Source: Deltaproteobacteria bacterium (lineage in GTDB: Bacteria > Desulfobacterota > Syntrophia > Syntrophales > UBA2210). Taken from it: a DNA stretch of 16,968 nt. Under the pieces are notes generated by a model. That model ran no database searches, had not been told where the DNA came from, and was given only the letters and a program-made list of their open reading frames with translations. Both the position numbers and the translations under genes were made by a program. Below are positions 13,985-16,968 of this stretch, piece after piece; the stretch's first letter is position 1, and each line of letters starts with the position of its first letter. The DNA lies in NCBI GenBank assembly GCA_019314085.1, contig JAFCZZ010000024.1:1-16968 (forward strand), given 5' to 3'.

Positions 13985-15625
13985 TCACTCCTCCTCCGTG
14001 ATGATCTTCGGGGTGACAAATATCAGAAGCTCCCTCTTGGCATTGCTGACCGTCTTGTATTTGAACAGCCAGCCCAGAACGGGTATCTGTGACAGCCACG
14101 GAACACCCGACATCGTCTCGTCTTCAGTCGTCTTATAGACACCGCCGATAACGATTGTATCCCCATCCCTGAGCACGACGGTTGACTCCACCGAGCTGGT
14201 GTTGATGGCGGGGTTCTCGGCACGGTTGCCGTCCGTATTGGTCTGCCAAACCGCGTAGTCGTTACTGGCATTCACCACTATGGAAACTCTCCCCTCGTGA
14301 GTGATCGTCGGCGTCACCTCCAGCTTTAGAACCGCATCCTTGAATTCCGTCGTTGTGTTGCCGTCGCTATCGGTAGTCGTATAGGGAATTTCCTCGCCCT
14401 GTTTTATCGTCGCCGTCACGCTGTCAAGCGTGGTGACCTTGGGGGAGGAAATGATCTTGCCATCACCGGTGGCCTCAAGGGCCGACAACTTGGCATCCAG
14501 GATCATCTTGCTCGTTCCGAACAGCAGGCCGATTGCCGGTGTGGTGACACCGGTAGCGGCAACCGATGGGAAATTGACCGCCACATTGCTGCCGGTCAAG
14601 CCAACCCCCGTGCCCGGGATCGAGGTCAATTTCCCGGAGGACGCACTCCCCATCCCCATGGCGAAATTCCCTGACTCTAGTCCTGCCCCCCACCTGACAC
14701 CCAGTTCCTTTGCAAAGGTTGTGTTCACCTCTACGATCTTTGCCTCTATGGAGATCTGCCTGAGCCTGCCCTGGGCCACATCCTTCTTTTTCTGCTCCTC
14801 CTCGGCCTTCTTGAGCTTTTCAAGGGGCAAAACGGTTATTACCACCCCGGACTGCTTTTTCCCGAGACCGTTTATCTCCAGGACGGCATCGAGGGCCTGG
14901 TCCCAGGGAACATTCTTCATGTGCACCGTCACCTCGGCCTTTACATCCGGCCCCGCAATGATGCTCAGGCCGCTTATCTCCGATAGCAGTCTAAACACGC
15001 TCTTTATGTCGGCCTCCTGAAAATCGAGAGAGACCTCTTCACCGGTGTACTGGCTGTCCTTCTCCGGCTGTGGCTCCTTGTTCCGACTTTCCCCCTTTGT
15101 CCCCGGTTTTGGGAGGGCCTGGGTGAAATATGCCCCATCAGGATCCGCTTCGTAGGAGAGGGCGGAGACATCAAAATCAACAACCACCCGTGCACCATCC
15201 TTCCGGTACCGGTAGGGAACCATCCTCTTCAGAAGCAGACGCGCTCCGGCCGCCTTCTCTCCCTCCGTTACCAGGTTATAGAGAACTGCCCGCTGAAGGA
15301 CTCTCAGGCCGTCAGCGCTGTACTCCTTTTTCGTCCCCTCCGGGACAAACACACCCCTCAGGGTTATCAGCAGCTCGGTGTCCGATTCCCTTGATATCTC
15401 AAAATCGGCTGTGTCGGAAAGGAGTATGGACACCCGCTCCTTTCCCTGTATCCTTTCAAGGATTACGTTTCTGACAGAGGTGATGCCTGCCTCTTTTTCA
15501 GACTGCTGCTGCGCGGGAGAAGTCCCCGCAGAGGTTGTGTCTCCTACGGTGGCACAGCCGGACAGGAAGAGCAGCCCCAGTATGAAACAAAGGACAAAGG
15601 GAGCTATGGTTTTCTCTGATTTCAT
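13985..15625 (-). CDS. pilQ: Type IV pilus secretin PilQ
   Basis: Outer-membrane secretin ring through which the type IV pilus passes. The 546-residue product has a lipobox LSGC (Cys24), so it is probably a lipoprotein. An AMIN-like beta domain follows (about 55-155), then a low-complexity charged linker, the N0/STN domain (197-267, SLDFQEADIKSVFRLL to VVITVLP), and the secretin core (about 288-546) with QISIEAKIVEV, VVLRDGDTIVIGG and the typical end VPWLSQIPVLGWLFK followed by ELLIFVTPKII. The N1 (secretin_N) KH-like domain normally found between N0 and the core is not visible; only a 20-residue Lys/Glu-rich link is there. It is thus shorter than the ~700 residues of well-studied PilQ. Its ATG overlaps the pilP stop (ATGA). 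Confidence 0.95.
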   Translation of the reverse strand: MKSEKTIAPFVLCFILGLLFLSGCATVGDTTSAGTSPAQQQSEKEAGITSVRNVILERIQGKERVSILLSDTADFEISRESDTELLITLRGVFVPEGTKKEYSADGLRVLQRAVLYNLVTEGEKAAGARLLLKRMVPYRYRKDGARVVVDFDVSALSYEADPDGAYFTQALPKPGTKGESRNKEPQPEKDSQYTGEEVSLDFQEADIKSVFRLLSEISGLSIIAGPDVKAEVTVHMKNVPWDQALDAVLEINGLGKKQSGVVITVLPLEKLKKAEEEQKKKDVAQGRLRQISIEAKIVEVNTTFAKELGVRWGAGLESGNFAMGMGSASSGKLTSIPGTGVGLTGSNVAVNFPSVAATGVTTPAIGLLFGTSKMILDAKLSALEATGDGKIISSPKVTTLDSVTATIKQGEEIPYTTTDSDGNTTTEFKDAVLKLEVTPTITHEGRVSIVVNASNDYAVWQTNTDGNRAENPAINTSSVESTVVLRDGDTIVIGGVYKTTEDETMSGVPWLSQIPVLGWLFKYKTVSNAKRELLIFVTPKIITEEE

Positions 15626-16137
15626 GGATTTCCCCCATTTTTTTTGAGCGCAAGGATGACTCGTTCCGTGTGTACAGTTCCCGAAAAATCTTTTATCTTC
15701 TCCACCACGACTACACTGTCGCGGAGTATCTTCATCACCCTGCCCCCATTGATTCCGAGACGGGTGCCCCTGCGAAGGGTATACCGCTTCCCTTGAGGTG
15801 TCTTTACGATGGCAATCTTTTTATCTGCGGTCCAGAGAATCCCGGTAAGGCGAAACTCGTCCACAGAGAATCTCTGGAGGGGGGGAAGGACACTATCTTC
15901 TTGAGGCTCGTCGGTTTTTTGTGTTTGTCCCGTCTTTTTTTCTTTTTCCACTATCTCAATAAACGGTTTGAAGGGGTCCGGTTTCCCCTCCGGGTCGTAT
16001 CGATAGGCACCGGGATCCCTCTTCCCCGTATCGGCACACAGGTCCGGAAGCGTCGCAGGAAAAAGAAACAGCACTGCAGCTACCGCGGCAGTCCACAACA
16101 GCGGGTGGTTATTTTTTCTCTTCATCCGGTTTCTCAT
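15622..16137 (-). CDS. pilP: Type IV pilus assembly protein PilP
   Basis: Periplasmic protein that links the inner-membrane PilMNO platform to the PilQ secretin. The 171-residue product has a hydrophobic N-terminal segment (about 12-28), the family's DPFKPF (54-59) at the head of a disordered linker, and a C-terminal HR-like beta domain with LTGILW (97-102), IAIVKTPQGKRYTLRRGTRLG (108-128) and NGGRV. The cysteine after the signal region (Cys34 in LPDLC) does not sit in a proper lipobox, although PilP is often a lipoprotein; it may be anchored by its uncleaved helix instead. ATG 16137 is preferred over 16125 because GGAAGAG precedes it. It overlaps pilO by 29 nt and pilQ by 4 nt. Confidence 0.92.
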   Translation of the reverse strand: MRNRMKRKNNHPLLWTAAVAAVLFLFPATLPDLCADTGKRDPGAYRYDPEGKPDPFKPFIEIVEKEKKTGQTQKTDEPQEDSVLPPLQRFSVDEFRLTGILWTADKKIAIVKTPQGKRYTLRRGTRLGINGGRVMKILRDSVVVVEKIKDFSGTVHTERVILALKKNGGNP

Positions 16138-16705
16138 TCGCCGTCTCTTCCAGAAACATGTATATCTTCATAAGGCAGTCGGCCTGCAGGAGCGCGTCCC
16201 TTCCCGTTCCTTTTTTGATTGCAACATCGGTTATGGTGGCTATGCGCGGGAGGTGTGCCACGCTGTCAAAGAAAACGGCTATATCATTGTACCGTCCCGC
16301 AATGGCAATCTTGACCGGTATCTCGGCATAAAATTCCTTTGGAACGGGGGCCATCGGTTCGAAAAGGATAAAATCGAGTCCGGCGTTCCTCCCCGCTTCG
16401 GAGACGGAGGTGAGCAGGTGTGGAATCTCCTTCTGCTCCGGGAGCTTGGCCAGGATGGTTTCCAGATCCATCTTCAGTACGGCTATCTCTTTCCTGTGCC
16501 GCTCTACCTGCCCCACCACGTTCTGCCGCGTTGCTATCTGCCTGCCCATGGTCTCCAGGGTTTCTCCCAATTGGGTCTTCCTCTCGGAGACCGGCTGAAG
16601 AAAATAAAACCAGTAGAAATAACCAAGGAGAAGAAGCACGCCAAGGAGTATCATCAGCTTTTTTCCGCCGGACAGGCGCCGTATGTCATCCAGGTCTATC
16701 GCCAT
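16109..16705 (-). CDS. pilO: Type IV pilus assembly protein PilO
   Basis: Inner-membrane alignment protein that pairs with PilN. The 198-residue product has a short cytoplasmic N-terminus (LDDIRRLSGGKK), one membrane helix (about 16-36), a periplasmic coiled coil (about 40-90) and a ferredoxin-like domain with LLTSVSEAGRNAGLDFILFEP and FFDSVAHLPRIATITDV. It ends in a charged tail. This is the classical PilO layout. ATG 16705 lies 3 nt after the pilN stop and is preceded by a purine-rich GGAGGAGGG. Confidence 0.93.
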   Translation of the reverse strand: MAIDLDDIRRLSGGKKLMILLGVLLLLGYFYWFYFLQPVSERKTQLGETLETMGRQIATRQNVVGQVERHRKEIAVLKMDLETILAKLPEQKEIPHLLTSVSEAGRNAGLDFILFEPMAPVPKEFYAEIPVKIAIAGRYNDIAVFFDSVAHLPRIATITDVAIKKGTGRDALLQADCLMKIYMFLEETANEKPDEEKK

Positions 16706-16708
16706 CCG

Positions 16709-16968
16709 TCATCCCTCCTCCGCCGCGCACAGGAGGACAAATCCCATCATCCTTACCCCTGCAACAATCGTCTGTTTCGACGCAATCAGATCCACGGTTC
16801 CGATATAGGGAGAGGCCTCGAGCCTTTTCATGAATTGTGCTATCGCCGGATTATTGACAGCCACCCCCTCCACACGCAGCCTTGTGCCCTTCTTGGTGAT
16901 ACTGGTGAGCCATTCCGTCTGCGGGGAAATCCTGGAGGCAAGTTCATCCATGATATGTATCGAATCGG
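16709..16968 (-). CDS. pilN: Type IV pilus assembly protein PilN (C-terminal part)
   Basis: Only the last 86 or so codons are in the window; the frame is open to the window edge, so the first ATG at 16951 is internal. The visible part is the PilN ferredoxin-like domain end: MDELASRISPQTEWLTSI, a GTRLRVEGVAVNNPAIAQF strand-helix and the ASPYIGTVDL strand. In the complete protein a cytoplasmic tail binds PilM and one membrane helix leads into this periplasmic domain. Its place just before pilO supports the call. Confidence 0.88.
   Translation of the reverse strand, partial: DSIHIMDELASRISPQTEWLTSITKKGTRLRVEGVAVNNPAIAQFMKRLEASPYIGTVDLIASKQTIVAGVRMMGFVLLCAAEEG

Overview
This 17 kb window looks like a chromosomal housekeeping region of a Gram-negative bacterium. 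A Kdo transferase for lipid A and a type IV pilus secretin operon both imply an outer membrane. GC content is moderate to high, except in the first ~400 bp. The gene mix (pilNOPQ, a LipM-like ligase beside gcvH, a YacP-type NYN protein, a lipoprotein joined to rpe) fits the deltaproteobacteria/Desulfobacterota best. That placement is inferred from gene content and protein style, not from a search. I see no transposase, integrase, phage gene, tRNA, rRNA or CRISPR array.

Layout. 1-406 is an AT-rich stretch without a credible gene. 407-2772 (+) holds zwf and pgl, the first two steps of the oxidative pentose phosphate pathway. 2869-4173 (-) is waaA. It diverges from a lipoprotein-rpe pair (4293-5685, +) across a compact promoter region whose two -35 boxes form an inverted repeat. 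A terminator and an NYN-domain gene follow (5761-6291, +).

The minus strand then carries two transcription blocks. Reading in the direction of transcription, the first is: TPR protein (12893), Xaa-Pro aminopeptidase (broken), gcvH, lipoate/octanoate ligase, hisC and a clear terminator at 8718-8766. The second is rpsU, a LOG-family protein and holA (8636 down to 6328). On the plus strand, 13015-13954 holds the overlapping yhhQ and queF genes for queuosine precursor uptake and preQ0 reduction. The right end (minus strand) is the tail of a pilus assembly operon: pilN (cut by the window edge), pilO, pilP and pilQ.

The most unusual area is 11095-12308. The aminopeptidase gene carries two exact tandem duplications: an 8-bp one that shifts its frame, and a 77-bp one across its junction with the upstream TPR gene. 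Removing one 8-bp unit restores a single 367-codon frame with the spacing normal for the family. This is either very recent decay, a reversible slippage state or an assembly error. Other points of note are a PilQ that seems to lack the N1 (secretin_N) domain, a HolA with an insertion of about 80 residues, and a waaA message predicted to be nearly leaderless. I found no convincing wholly new multi-gene system.
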